Of a stretch of DNA of 64,000 nt, positions 27,136-35,539 are shown piece by piece. Below the pieces are notes generated by a model. The model was not told where the DNA came from. It saw only the letters and a program-made list of their open reading frames with translations, and searched no databases. The stretch is from Azospirillum oryzae. GTDB taxonomy: Bacteria; Pseudomonadota; Alphaproteobacteria; Azospirillales; Azospirillaceae. The stretch is taken from contig NZ_FXAK01000007.1 in the NCBI RefSeq assembly GCF_900177515.1, forward strand, positions 1,100,501-1,164,500, written 5' to 3'. The first letter of the stretch is position 1. Each line of letters starts with the position of its first letter. The position numbers and the translations under genes were made by a program.

Positions 27136-28524
27136 GTGACCCAGCGGACGACTAAAATGGCGGAGAAGCCGGAGCCGGTACTCCTGGTGTCCTCGCAGGT
27201 GGCGCTTGCCCAGCGCTGCGCTCCCGTCTTGGGGGTGCTGGCGCGGGTGGAGACCGTGGCCGCGGCGCTTGACCGCCTGCGCGGCGGCGGTGGGGCGTCG
27301 GGCGAGACGGTGGTGCTGCTGGACGCCCCCACCGTGGCGGCGGTCGAGGCGCTGGCCCGGCTGGATCCGGCTCCCGCGGTGGTGGTGCTGCTCCCGGACG
27401 GCAAAGGGGACGGCCAAACCGAGGCGCAGGATCAGGACGTCGCGGGTTTCGTCGCGGCGGGGGCGCAGGACGCCCTGCCGGCCGGCGCCGTCACCGCCGA
27501 ATGCCTGCGGGCCGCGGTGTCGGCCGCCCGCCGGCGGCAGCTGCGGGAAAACCGGCTGCGGCTGGCTCTGGCCGAGGCGGAGCGGGCGCGGGGGGAGGCG
27601 CACGCCCTGCTCGACGCCGCGGGGGCCGCGGTGGCGGCCGCGCTCGACCCGATGATGGCGCTGACCTCGGCCGCGCTGGAATCGCCGCTGTTGCCGCGCC
27701 AGCAGGACCGGCTGGTCGCGGTTCAGACGGCGGGGGCCGCCCTGCGCGCCACGTGCTCGGCCCTGCGGCAGGCCGGGCGGGAGTCCGCCGTGGAGGAAAG
27801 TCTCACCCTCGCGGCGCTGGCGTCCGGCGTCAGGGCGGTGACGGTGGAGAGCGGGGCGGAGGAGTGCTTCACCGGCGATGCCGCCGCGCTGCGGGGGCTG
27901 CTGTCCCTGCTGACGGCGGAGGCGGGGGCTTCGGTGTCGCTGGCGTTGCGTCCGGCCGGCGATGGCGCCGAGCTGTCGGTGCGGCGGCGGGGCGAGGCGC
28001 GGCTGCGCCCGCTGCTGCTGGCGGCGATCCAGCCGGCGCTGCGGCGGCTGCAAGGGCGCCTGCTGTCCGATGGCCCGGTGAACGAGGCGGGGGAGGGGAT
28101 GGTCATCCGCATCCCCGTCCGCCGGATGGAGCGGCCGGCCGCCCTGTCGGTGCTGCTGGTGGAGGACAACCCGATCGGCCGGCTGGTCGCCGCCGGCTTC
28201 TTCAAGGCGCTCGGCCATGCCGTGACGACGGCGGAAGACGGGGCGCAGGGGCTGGCCGCCGCGACGGAGAAGCGGTTCGACCTGATCGTGATGGACATCC
28301 AGATGCCGGTGATGGACGGCCACGAGGCCTCCCGCACCATCCGGGCCCTGCCCGGCGAGGCCGGCCGCGTGCCGATCGTCGCGCTGACCGCCGGCACGGA
28401 TGCCGAGGACGACGCGCAGTGCCGCGCCGCCGGCATGGACGACTGCCTGCACAAGCCGCTGACCATGGATCGTCTGCGCGCGGTGCTGGATCGCCTGTTC
28501 CCCGGCCGGGTGCAGGTCGGCTGA
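27136..28524 (+). CDS. Degenerate receiver/histidine-kinase fused to an intact receiver
   Basis: 462 residues. The N-terminal 130 residues have a receiver-like fold pattern, but the acidic pair is replaced by VSSQ and the conserved Lys is absent. The next section (about 135-330) has the layout of HisKA plus HATPase_c: a helical hairpin from about 140, and a short Gly/Ala-rich domain. It lacks the H-box His, the N-box Asn and the DxGxG motif. The C-terminal receiver (about 340-455) is complete: VLLVEDNPIGRLV, acceptor Asp in LIVMDIQMPVMDG, and HKPLT. This therefore looks like a pseudokinase scaffold carrying an active receiver. The start is GTG 27136 or ATG 27157. Confidence 0.7.
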   Translation: MTQRTTKMAEKPEPVLLVSSQVALAQRCAPVLGVLARVETVAAALDRLRGGGGASGETVVLLDAPTVAAVEALARLDPAPAVVVLLPDGKGDGQTEAQDQDVAGFVAAGAQDALPAGAVTAECLRAAVSAARRRQLRENRLRLALAEAERARGEAHALLDAAGAAVAAALDPMMALTSAALESPLLPRQQDRLVAVQTAGAALRATCSALRQAGRESAVEESLTLAALASGVRAVTVESGAEECFTGDAAALRGLLSLLTAEAGASVSLALRPAGDGAELSVRRRGEARLRPLLLAAIQPALRRLQGRLLSDGPVNEAGEGMVIRIPVRRMERPAALSVLLVEDNPIGRLVAAGFFKALGHAVTTAEDGAQGLAAATEKRFDLIVMDIQMPVMDGHEASRTIRALPGEAGRVPIVALTAGTDAEDDAQCRAAGMDDCLHKPLTMDRLRAVLDRLFPGRVQVG

Positions 28525-28662
28525 TCGCGGCGCGCGGCACAAATTGTCGAATAGTTTACAGAACCAAAACCATATTCCACTCCATGGTAACCGAGCACCG
28601 GTTGCCGGCCGCCGGTTCGGACGGTATCAGTGGAAAACGGTGATCCGGCTGGAGGGTTGGGG

Positions 28663-29067
28663 ATGGATTTGCAGGCGATCGACTATTCCCGGCATCGTAT
28701 CCTGGTCGTGGAGGACCAGCCCTTCGTCCGCCGCACCATCGTCCAGATCCTGGGCCAGATCGGCTTCCGCGAGGTGGCGGAGGCCGAGGACGGCGAGACG
28801 GCGATGCACGAATCGATCCGCGTCAATCCCGACCTGATCGTCTGCGACATCGACATGAAGCCGGTGTCCGGCCTGCAGTTCCTGGCCCGCCTGCGCGCCA
28901 GCACGGAGGCCGCCAATCCGCGCGCGCCGGTGGTGTTCCTGACCAACCACACCGAATCGGAGATCGTGAAGCAGGCGATGGCGCTGGGCGTCAACGGCTT
29001 CGTGGTCAAGCCGCCCTCCTTCTCCGCGTTGAAGGAGCGGGTGGACCGGCTGCTGGGGGGACGGTGA
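28663..29067 (+). CDS. CheY-like single-domain response regulator
   Basis: 134 residues, one receiver domain: HRILVVEDQPFVRR at the acidic pocket, acceptor Asp in LIVCDIDMKPVSG, Thr in VVFLTNHTE and Lys in FVVKPPS. The ATG at 28663 is supported by GGAGGG six bases upstream; an in-frame GTG 11 codons earlier is less likely. It is separated from the pseudokinase gene by 138 bases and so may have its own promoter. It overlaps the small lipoprotein gene by four bases (GTGA). The partner is unknown but probably one of the kinases in the same island. Confidence 0.88.
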   Translation: MDLQAIDYSRHRILVVEDQPFVRRTIVQILGQIGFREVAEAEDGETAMHESIRVNPDLIVCDIDMKPVSGLQFLARLRASTEAANPRAPVVFLTNHTESEIVKQAMALGVNGFVVKPPSFSALKERVDRLLGGR

Positions 29068-29402
29068 GGCACGTCGTCCTGCTCGCCGCGCTGCTGCTCG
29101 CCGCCTGTTCGGGTGAGCCGTCGGAAGGCGACATGCGCAAGCTGGTGGAGGCGCACACCCGCCGCATGCTGGAGCGGCAGGGCAATGCCGGCTTCCGCGC
29201 CTTCGACGAATTCCGCAAGCAGGGCTGTGTCGACGCCAAGCTGAAGGGCGGGCAGGACAACAGCGGCCAATATGACTGCTATTACGCCGCCACCTTCGTG
29301 CCGCAACCGGGGCAGCAGCCGCTGACCGTCAACGGCAAGGGCCGCTTCCGCCGCACCGACAAGGGCATGGCCTTCGAGGATCTGGGCGCTCAGCCGCGCT
29401 GA
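29064..29402 (+). CDS. Small lipoprotein of unknown function (112 aa)
   Basis: The N-terminus (MRHVVLLAALLLAACSG) is a lipoprotein signal with lipobox LAAC, so Cys15 would be lipidated after cleavage. The mature part is charged. It contains a helix (EGDMRKLVEAHTRRMLERQG), a conserved-looking pair of cysteines (QGCVDAKL and YDCYY) that could form a disulphide, and a C-terminal strand (GKGRFRRTDKGMAFEDLG). The family is not recognised. The GTG start overlaps the stop of the CheY-like gene (GTGA), suggesting coupled expression with the signalling genes. It is convergent with nifQ. Confidence 0.7.
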   Translation: MRHVVLLAALLLAACSGEPSEGDMRKLVEAHTRRMLERQGNAGFRAFDEFRKQGCVDAKLKGGQDNSGQYDCYYAATFVPQPGQQPLTVNGKGRFRRTDKGMAFEDLGAQPR

Positions 29403-29408
29403 GACCTC

Positions 29409-30017
29409 TCAACTGCCGCGCGCGAGGCGGGAGAGGGTGGACAGTGGATCGCCGGCCTCCTCGCCGAAGCAGACATCGACGTCGTCGCACACCTCGCAGT
29501 TGGGGGATTTGCACAGCATCAGCCCCTCGCGCTCGCAAAGCTGGCGATAGAAGAACTTCTTCCATTTCATGTCGCCGGCATTCATCGCCACCAGCGCCGG
29601 GAAATGCCGCCGGAACATGGTGTTGAGTTCGCCGCGGTCGTGGAAGCCCATGTCCTGCCACAGATGGTTCGGCTCCAGCGACCGGCGGGCCAGGATGGCG
29701 GCGAGCCAGCGCTCCTCGTCGGCGCCCCGCGCCCCATGCTCGGCCAGGAAGGCGCGCAGGTCGGCCTCCTCGATGGCGTCCTCGCCGGACTCGTCGCCGT
29801 CGGGCAGGGCGGCGACCGTAGCGGCGAATTGCGGGGCGTGACGCGCGGCAATCTCCGCCAATTCCGCTTTGGTCAGCGCCAGCGCCTGGGGCATCGTCCG
29901 CGCCGGGTCGGCGGCGGCCAGCGCCAGGATCCGGCCGAAGATCATGCGATCGGCGGCGGCGTCATCCGGACTTGCGGTTTGGGCAGGCGACTGGGCAGTG
30001 GGCTGGGACAGGTCCAC
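29409..30017 (-). CDS. nifQ: NifQ, molybdenum donor for nitrogenase cofactor
   Basis: 202 residues. The C-terminal cysteine motif C-x4-C-x2-C-x5-C (C169, C174, C177, C183; CKSPNCEVCDDVDVC) preceded by MKWKKFFYRQLC is the signature of NifQ, an iron-sulphur protein that supplies molybdenum for FeMo-cofactor assembly on NifEN. The N-terminal 90 residues are less conserved and partly acidic. The GTG at 30017 has TGGAG eight bases upstream. No other nif gene lies within the window, so this copy is detached from the main nif cluster. A CoxG-like gene lies 109 bases upstream on the same strand. Upstream there is only a weak GG-N10-GC match to a sigma-54 promoter. Confidence 0.93.
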   Translation of the reverse strand: MDLSQPTAQSPAQTASPDDAAADRMIFGRILALAAADPARTMPQALALTKAELAEIAARHAPQFAATVAALPDGDESGEDAIEEADLRAFLAEHGARGADEERWLAAILARRSLEPNHLWQDMGFHDRGELNTMFRRHFPALVAMNAGDMKWKKFFYRQLCEREGLMLCKSPNCEVCDDVDVCFGEEAGDPLSTLSRLARGS

Positions 30018-30126
30018 TTGGCATCTCCACCAGCTGATAGCGCCCGCGACACCAGCTATCCTGACCCATGATGCTGCAGTTGCGAAAGGCGCTGTCCGCC
30101 TGCCAGGCCTGCGGCATTGCGCCGCA

Positions 30127-30588
30127 TCAGCCCCTAGGATCGTCGATCTCCTCCGTGATCTCTTCGGCGAAGCGTTCGAAGAAGCCGGCGAGCACGCGGT
30201 CGGTCTTGGCCTGCACCAGCTTCACCGCCAGCCGGCCGACGGCGCCGCCCAGCGCCACCGACAGGCTGTAGGTCAGCAGGGTGCGGCCGTCCGCCTCCTC
30301 CAGCACCACCAGCGCCTCGCCCTTCACGGCGCCGGCCAGCCCGCCGTTGCCCTGGGCGAACAGCCGGTAGCGGTGGGCGCCGTCCTCCGGCTCCAGCCGC
30401 AGCCGGCCGGAGAACCGCGCCTTCATCGGCCCGAGCGTGGTCCGCACCCGCGCGGCATAGTCGGTGGCGGACAGCCGCTCCATCTCTTCCAGGACGGGGA
30501 TGCAGCGCATCAGCACCGCCGGGTCGCAAAGCGCCGCGAACACGCGGTCGCGCGGTCCGGGGACGCTGTGGGTGCCGGTGATGTCCAT
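30127..30588 (-). CDS. CoxG-like SRPBCC protein (carbon monoxide dehydrogenase subunit G family)
   Basis: 153 residues in one SRPBCC/START-like domain: GTHSVPGPRDRVFAALCDP at the start, MRCIPVLEEMERL, a central strand region with GLAGAVKGEALVVLEEADG, and a C-terminal helix with FFERFAEEITEE. CoxG proteins help assemble or membrane-anchor molybdenum hydroxylases such as CO dehydrogenase. The usual C-terminal membrane segment is absent here. No cox structural genes are in the window. The ATG at 30588 has AGGAGGAAG eight bases upstream, a strong start. It precedes nifQ on the same strand. Confidence 0.85.
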   Translation of the reverse strand: MDITGTHSVPGPRDRVFAALCDPAVLMRCIPVLEEMERLSATDYAARVRTTLGPMKARFSGRLRLEPEDGAHRYRLFAQGNGGLAGAVKGEALVVLEEADGRTLLTYSLSVALGGAVGRLAVKLVQAKTDRVLAGFFERFAEEITEEIDDPRG

Positions 30589-30726
30589 GCGCGCGCTTCC
30601 TCCTTTGGTATCCCGGTACAACAGTGTGGACGGGCCAAATCATCCCGACAAATCCGTTCGGGCGATGACATCTGGTATTGCTTGTCCCCGGAACCAAGCC
30701 AGTGAAAATGACGGAGTGAGAATGCC

Positions 30727-31146
30727 ATGCGACAAGCCGCCACGATGCTGACCGTCCCCACCCGCGGCGCCGGACTGGTCGAGGTGACCGCCCAGGTGCG
30801 GCGCTGGGTGGCGGAGCAAGGGATGGACACCGGGCTGCTGACGGTGTTCTGCCGCCACACCTCGGCCTCCCTGACCATCCAGGAGAATGCCGACCCCGAC
30901 GTGCAGGCCGACCTGCTGCGCTTTTTCCGCCGTCTGGTGGCGGAGGACCCGTCGCTCTACGCCCACACCACCGAGGGGCCGGACGACATGCCCGCCCACA
31001 TCCGCTCGGCCCTGACCGGCGTCAGCCTGTCCATCCCGGTGATGGGCGGCGAGCCGGCGCTGGGCACCTGGCAGGGCATCTACCTGTTCGAACACCGCGC
31101 CCGGCCGCACCGGCGGGAGATCGCGCTGCACCTGATCGGGGACTGA
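30727..31146 (+). CDS. yjbQ: YjbQ/UPF0047 family protein
   Basis: 139 residues covering the whole UPF0047 domain. Characteristic blocks are FCRHTSASLTIQENADPDV, DDMPAHIRSALTG and LGTWQGIYLFEHRARPHRRE. Homologues have weak thiamine-phosphate synthase activity and a conserved histidine site; the physiological role is unsettled. It is transcribed divergently from the CoxG-like gene with 138 bases between the starts. The ATG at 30727 is preceded by ACGGAGTGAG. Confidence 0.9.
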   Translation: MRQAATMLTVPTRGAGLVEVTAQVRRWVAEQGMDTGLLTVFCRHTSASLTIQENADPDVQADLLRFFRRLVAEDPSLYAHTTEGPDDMPAHIRSALTGVSLSIPVMGGEPALGTWQGIYLFEHRARPHRREIALHLIGD

Positions 31147-31304
31147 GGCGGTTTCCTTGCCTGAAATATCTTTCATCCGGTCGCAAGGCGGCGGTGAAGG
31201 GCGGTTCCCTATGTTCTGGACAACAGCGGTGAGGCAGTGCGGCGGACAACGAACCGTCCATCGCCTCCCGGCAGTCGGAATCGCCTGATTGGAGTGTCGC
31301 CGTC

Positions 31305-32888
31305 ATGACCACCCTTCCTCCCGCCCAGAGCCAGACCCCGAACCAGACCCAACGTCCGGGCCGTTTTCGCCGGACCGTCGCCGCCCTGCTGCTGGGTTCG
31401 ACCGTGCTGACGGCTCCGGCGCTGGCCGGCTGGGCGGCATCGCGGGCCGAGCAGAACGCCACGCCGCCCGCCGTCACGATCACGCAGGATACCCCCTCGA
31501 CCTTCGCCGACCTCGCGGCCAAGGTCAGCCCCGCCGTCGTCAACATCGCCGCCACCCAGGAGGCCAAGGCCGAACCGCGGGCGCAGCGCGGCCCGCAGAT
31601 CCCCGGCTTCCCGCCCGGCTCGCCCTTCGAGGAGTTCTTCCGCCAGTTCCAGGACCAGATGGGCCAGAATGGTGGACCGAACGGCGGCCAGGATGACCAG
31701 GAACAGGCGCCGCGCGGCAAGCTGGGGGCGCTCGGTTCCGGCTTCATCATTGACCCGGCCGGCTATGTCGTGACCAACAACCACGTCATCGACGGCGCCA
31801 GCGAGATCACCGTCACCCTGCAGGACGGCACCGCCATGCCGGCCAAGCTGATCGGCCGCGACGCCAAGACCGACCTTGCCCTCCTGAAGGTGAAGTCGGA
31901 CAAGCCGCTGCCCTCGGTCGATTGGGCGGACAGCGACAAGACCCGCGTCGGCGACTGGGTGATGGCGGTCGGCAACCCGTTCGGGCTGGGCGGCACCGTC
32001 ACCAAGGGCATCGTCTCGGCCCGCGGCCGCGACATCCACAGCGGTCCCTACGACGACTACTTCCAGCTCGACGCCGCCATCAACCGCGGCAATTCGGGCG
32101 GCCCGACCTTCGACCTCAGCGGCCATGTGATCGGCATCAACACCGCCATCTACTCGCCCAACGGCGGTTCGGTGGGCATCGGCTTCGCCATTCCCTCCAA
32201 CCTTGCCAAGGAGGTGGTGGCCCAGTTGAAGGACAGCGGCAAGGTCGAGCGCGGCTGGCTCGGCGTGAAGATCCAGGAGGTGACGCCGGACATCGCCGAC
32301 AGCGTCGGCCTGCCCAGCGCCAAGGGCGCCCTGGTCGCCGACGTCACCGCCGACAGCCCGGCCCAGCGCGCCGGCCTGCACCAGGGCGACGTCGTGCTGA
32401 CCTATGCCGGCAAGCCGGTCAACAACCTGCGCGACCTGACCCGCAACGTGGCGGAAACCAAGGCCGGCGACACGGTCGAGGTCAAGATCCTGCGCGACGG
32501 CCGCGAAAAGACGGTTCCGGTGCGCATCGACCGCCTGTCCGACCAGACGCAGGTCGCCTCGGTCGACACCGGCAATGGCTCCGCCGGGCAGGAGGAGGTC
32601 GCGCCGGTGAAGGGGCTGAAGCTCGCCCCGCTCGACCGGGCGGCGCGCAAGCGGCTGGGCATCGACGATGCCGTCCAGGGCGTGGTGGTCACCGGCCTGT
32701 CCTCCAGCGTCGACGTGCCGATCCGCCCCGGCGACGTGATCGAACGGGTCGGCGACAGCGAGGTGAAGAGCCCGGCCGACGTCCGCCACCGGGTGGCGGA
32801 GGCCGAGAAGGCGGGTCAGAAGGCGCTGCTGATGCTGATCAACCGCCAGGGCAACGAGTCCTTCGTCGCGCTGAAGCTGAAGGCGTGA
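31305..32888 (+). CDS. Periplasmic serine protease, HtrA/DegQ family
   Basis: 527 residues. The N-terminal extension and hydrophobic segment (VAALLLGSTVLTAPALAGWA) form a signal peptide or anchor. The trypsin-like domain has a complete triad: H160 in NNHVIDG, D190 in TDLALLK and S264 in GNSGGP. Two PDZ domains follow (about 315-405 and 425-520; GALVADVTADSPAQRAGLH and GVVVTGLSSSVDVPIRPGD). This is the Do/MucD arrangement for degrading or refolding misfolded envelope proteins. A Gln/Gly/Asn-rich Q-linker lies before the catalytic domain. GGAG is found upstream of the ATG. A two-component pair follows after a repeat element, as in many proteobacterial htrA loci. Confidence 0.94.
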   Translation: MTTLPPAQSQTPNQTQRPGRFRRTVAALLLGSTVLTAPALAGWAASRAEQNATPPAVTITQDTPSTFADLAAKVSPAVVNIAATQEAKAEPRAQRGPQIPGFPPGSPFEEFFRQFQDQMGQNGGPNGGQDDQEQAPRGKLGALGSGFIIDPAGYVVTNNHVIDGASEITVTLQDGTAMPAKLIGRDAKTDLALLKVKSDKPLPSVDWADSDKTRVGDWVMAVGNPFGLGGTVTKGIVSARGRDIHSGPYDDYFQLDAAINRGNSGGPTFDLSGHVIGINTAIYSPNGGSVGIGFAIPSNLAKEVVAQLKDSGKVERGWLGVKIQEVTPDIADSVGLPSAKGALVADVTADSPAQRAGLHQGDVVLTYAGKPVNNLRDLTRNVAETKAGDTVEVKILRDGREKTVPVRIDRLSDQTQVASVDTGNGSAGQEEVAPVKGLKLAPLDRAARKRLGIDDAVQGVVVTGLSSSVDVPIRPGDVIERVGDSEVKSPADVRHRVAEAEKAGQKALLMLINRQGNESFVALKLKA

Positions 32889-32895
32889 GACGAAC

Positions 32896-33118
32896 CTCTC
32901 CCTCTCCCGTCCCGGGAGAGGGAGGGGACCCGCGCCAAAGGCGTGGGGAGGGTGAGGGGTGATCCAAGGAGCCAGAAGCGCATGGTTCCTTGGATCACCC
33001 CTCACCCTTCCCATGCTCCGCATGGGCCCCTTCCCTCTCCCGGGGCTCTCAGCGGATCTTCGATCCGCCTGACGCCGTCAGCACAAACGAAGTTTGTGCG
33101 AGAGGCGGGAGAGGGAGG
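32896..33118. repeat. Composite palindromic repeat, copy 1 (with inserted mini-hairpins)
   Basis: A large imperfect palindrome. The left arm (32896-32970) contains CCCTCTCCCGTCCCGGGAG, a CCGCGCC-AAA-GGCG hairpin module and GGGTGAGGGGTGATCC. The right arm (32986-33054) contains GGATCACCCCTCACCC, a CCCATGC-TCC-GCATGGG module and CCCTCTCCCGGGG. The final hairpin is interrupted by about 57 bases holding two perfect mini-hairpins (GCGGATC/GATCCGC at 33052-33068; GCACAAAC/GTTTGTGC at 33080-33099), before closing with CGGGAGAGGG. It lies between htrA and the response-regulator gene. A second copy is at 51080-51238. Confidence 0.8.
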
Positions 33119-33157
33119 TGCTTGGCCGGGCTGTTTTGGGAGGCTACACTCGTGCTC

Positions 33158-33838
33158 ATGAAGATTCTCGTCATCGAAGATGATCGCCAGGCCGCCAGCT
33201 ACCTTGCCAAGGGGCTGAAGGAGGCGGGCCATGTGGTCGACGTCGCCAACGACGGGAAGGAGGGCCTCTTCCTGGCAGGGGCCGAGCATTACGACGTGAT
33301 GATCGTCGACCGCATGCTGCCCGGCCGTGACGGTCTGTCTCTGGTCCAGGTGCTGCGGGCGGCCGGCAACGACACGCCGGTGCTGTTCCTGTCGGCGCTG
33401 GGCAGCGTCGACGACCGGGTGAAGGGGCTGAAGGCCGGCGGCGACGATTACCTGACCAAGCCCTTCGCCTTTTCCGAACTGCTGGCGCGGATCGAGGTGC
33501 TGGTGCGCCGGCGCGGCGCCGGCCAGCCGCAGACCCGGCTCAGCGTCGGCGACCTGGAACTCGACCTGCTGTCGCGCAGCGTCAGGCGCGCCGGCAAGGC
33601 CATCGACCTGCTGCCGCGCGAGTTCTCTCTGCTGGAATATCTGATGCGCAACGCCGGCAGCGTGGTGACCCGCACCATGATGCTGGAGAATGTGTGGGAC
33701 TATCACTTCGATCCGCAGACCAACGTGATCGACGTGCACATCGCCCGCCTGCGCCAGAAGATCGACAAGGACTTTCCCACCCCCCTGATCCACACCGTGC
33801 GCGGCGCCGGCTACAGCCTGCGCGCGGCGGAAGGGTGA
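33158..33838 (+). CDS. OmpR/PhoB-family response regulator
   Basis: 226 residues. The receiver (1-118) has MKILVIEDDRQ, acceptor Asp in VMIVDRMLPGRDG and Lys in YLTKPF. The winged-helix DNA-binding domain (about 130-224) has LLPREFSLLEYLMRNAGSVV, then VDVHIARLRQKID and HTVRGAGYSL. It regulates transcription for the sensor kinase encoded 16 bases downstream. The start is ATG 33158, though a GTG two codons upstream (33152) sits better relative to GGGAGG at 33138-33143. The position just after htrA suggests an envelope-related regulon, by inference. Confidence 0.92.
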   Translation: MKILVIEDDRQAASYLAKGLKEAGHVVDVANDGKEGLFLAGAEHYDVMIVDRMLPGRDGLSLVQVLRAAGNDTPVLFLSALGSVDDRVKGLKAGGDDYLTKPFAFSELLARIEVLVRRRGAGQPQTRLSVGDLELDLLSRSVRRAGKAIDLLPREFSLLEYLMRNAGSVVTRTMMLENVWDYHFDPQTNVIDVHIARLRQKIDKDFPTPLIHTVRGAGYSLRAAEG

Positions 33839-33854
33839 GTTTTGGTGCCTCTTC

Positions 33855-35285
33855 ATGAAACATGACGGCGCGACCGCCGGCCTGCACGGCTTCGTCGCCG
33901 CGGGCTTCCGGCTGGTGCGGGCCACGGCGTTCCGGCTGGCGCTGCTCTATCTGGCGATGTTCGTCCTGTCGGTCGGGCTGATCCTGGGCGTCGTCTACCG
34001 CACCACCGCGGGCTTCCTCGAACAGGAGATCGGGGAGACCATCGCGCTGGAGGTCGCCGGTCTGCAGGACCATTACCGCAATTACGGGTTGTCCGGCCTC
34101 GTCGACGTGGTGCGGACGCGCAGCGCGGTCGCCAACAACAACTCCATCTATCTGCTGACGACGGCGACGGGGACGATCCTGGCCGGCAATCTGTCGGGCT
34201 GGCCGGCGGCGGTGCCCAACGCCACCGGCTGGACCCATTTCAAGGTCGCCGACTATGGCGGTGTCACCGACCGCCCGTCGACGGCACAGGCCGTGACCTT
34301 CACCCTGCCGGGGCATTTCCGCCTGCTGGTCGGCCGCGACATGAGCGAGATCGACCAGCTGCGCACCCGCATGTTCCGCTCGCTGGGCTGGATCCTGGGC
34401 TCCACCGCGCTGCTCGGGCTGGGGGGCGGGCTGCTGATGAGCCGCGGCGCCATGCGGCGGATCGAGGCGATCAACCGCACCACCCGCCAGATCATGGGCG
34501 GCGACCTCAGCGACCGTGTTCCCCGCTTCGGCGGCGGCGACGAGATGGACCGGCTGGCCGGCAATCTCAACGCCATGCTGGACCGCATCGAACGGCTGAT
34601 GACCGGCATGCGGCAGGTGACCGACAGCGTCGCCCACGATTTGCGCACGCCGCTGACCCGCCTGCGTTCCCGCATCGAGCTGGCGCTGCTGCACGAGACG
34701 GAGGACCCGGAAGTCTATCGCGGCGTCCTGCAGGACACCATCGTCGAGGCCGACCGGCTGCTCGCCACCTTCACCGCCCTGCTGTCGATCGCCGAGGCGG
34801 AATCGGGCGCCAAGCGCCAGGACTTCGTCCCGGTCGAACTGGCCGAGGTGGTGGAACTGGCCGCCGACCTATACGAGCCGGTGGCGGACGAGCGCGGGCA
34901 GCGCCTGTCGGTGGCCGTCCGCGGCAAGCCGACCGTCCGCGGCAACGGCCAGCTTCTGGCGCAGGCGGTGTCGAACCTGCTGGACAACGCCATCAAATAC
35001 ACGCCGGAGGGCGGCACCATCACGCTGGTGCTCGATGGCCCGGCCCCCGGCCGCGCCGCCAGCATCGAGGTTGCCGACAGCGGCCCCGGCATTCCGGCGG
35101 AGATGCGCGACAAGGTCCTGCAGCGCTTCGTTCGGCTGGACACCGCCCGCGCCTCGCCCGGCAACGGGCTGGGGCTCAGTCTGGTGGATGCGGTGGCGAC
35201 GCTGCACGGCGCCCGGCTGGAGCTGAGCGACAACGAGCCGGGCCTGAAGGTCGCCCTGATCTTTCCGCCGGAGGCGCGGCGGTAA
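33855..35285 (+). CDS. Membrane sensor histidine kinase (partner of the OmpR-type regulator)
   Basis: 476 residues. Membrane helix 1 at about 25-47 (LALLYLAMFVLSVGLILGV), a periplasmic sensor of about 130 residues, helix 2 at about 175-195 (GWILGSTALLGLGGGLLM), a HAMP domain, HisKA with H261 in VAHDLRTPLTRLRS, and HATPase_c with LSNLLDNAIKYTPEGG, DSGPGI and GNGLGLSLVDAVATLHG-type boxes. It follows the receiver gene directly and ends before a terminator. The periplasmic domain has no recognised ligand fold. Confidence 0.92.
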   Translation: MKHDGATAGLHGFVAAGFRLVRATAFRLALLYLAMFVLSVGLILGVVYRTTAGFLEQEIGETIALEVAGLQDHYRNYGLSGLVDVVRTRSAVANNNSIYLLTTATGTILAGNLSGWPAAVPNATGWTHFKVADYGGVTDRPSTAQAVTFTLPGHFRLLVGRDMSEIDQLRTRMFRSLGWILGSTALLGLGGGLLMSRGAMRRIEAINRTTRQIMGGDLSDRVPRFGGGDEMDRLAGNLNAMLDRIERLMTGMRQVTDSVAHDLRTPLTRLRSRIELALLHETEDPEVYRGVLQDTIVEADRLLATFTALLSIAEAESGAKRQDFVPVELAEVVELAADLYEPVADERGQRLSVAVRGKPTVRGNGQLLAQAVSNLLDNAIKYTPEGGTITLVLDGPAPGRAASIEVADSGPGIPAEMRDKVLQRFVRLDTARASPGNGLGLSLVDAVATLHGARLELSDNEPGLKVALIFPPEARR

Positions 35286-35324
35286 GGGCGAAGCGCCCAA
35301 ATTCCCAGAAGGCGGCCAAAAAAA

Positions 35325-35350
35325 AGCCCGCCTGATGGGGCGGGCTCTTC
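35325..35350 (+). terminator. Rho-independent-like terminator after the two-component pair
   Basis: AGCCCGCC (35325-35332) pairs with GGCGGGCT (35339-35346) around six bases, preceded by a run of As and followed by a short T-rich CTTC. The upstream A-run would serve as U-run in the opposite direction. Confidence 0.65.
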
Positions 35351-35539
35351 AAGTGACATCAGCGAGAATGACTCCTTGGCGTCACGTTTGATATGGGGCG
35401 GCGTGCAGCGGCTTCCATACCCATTTTCGGACTATCGCCGACGACCTAGCCGGCTGACTTTCCGCAACGTCGGCGGGCTTTGCGCGTTCTCCCCGAAGGC
35501 CGTCCGTCAGGGCGGCGCCAAGCGCGGGAGTTTCGAAAG

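Noticed and set aside
30018..30126. Sigma-54 promoter for nifQ
   Set aside because: Only the GG-N10-GC spacing is met on the minus strand; the -12 element is CAGC rather than TTGC, and no NifA site was found.
32896..33118. CRISPR array or insertion-sequence ends
   Set aside because: There are no regularly spaced direct repeats and no transposase; the structure is a nested palindrome.
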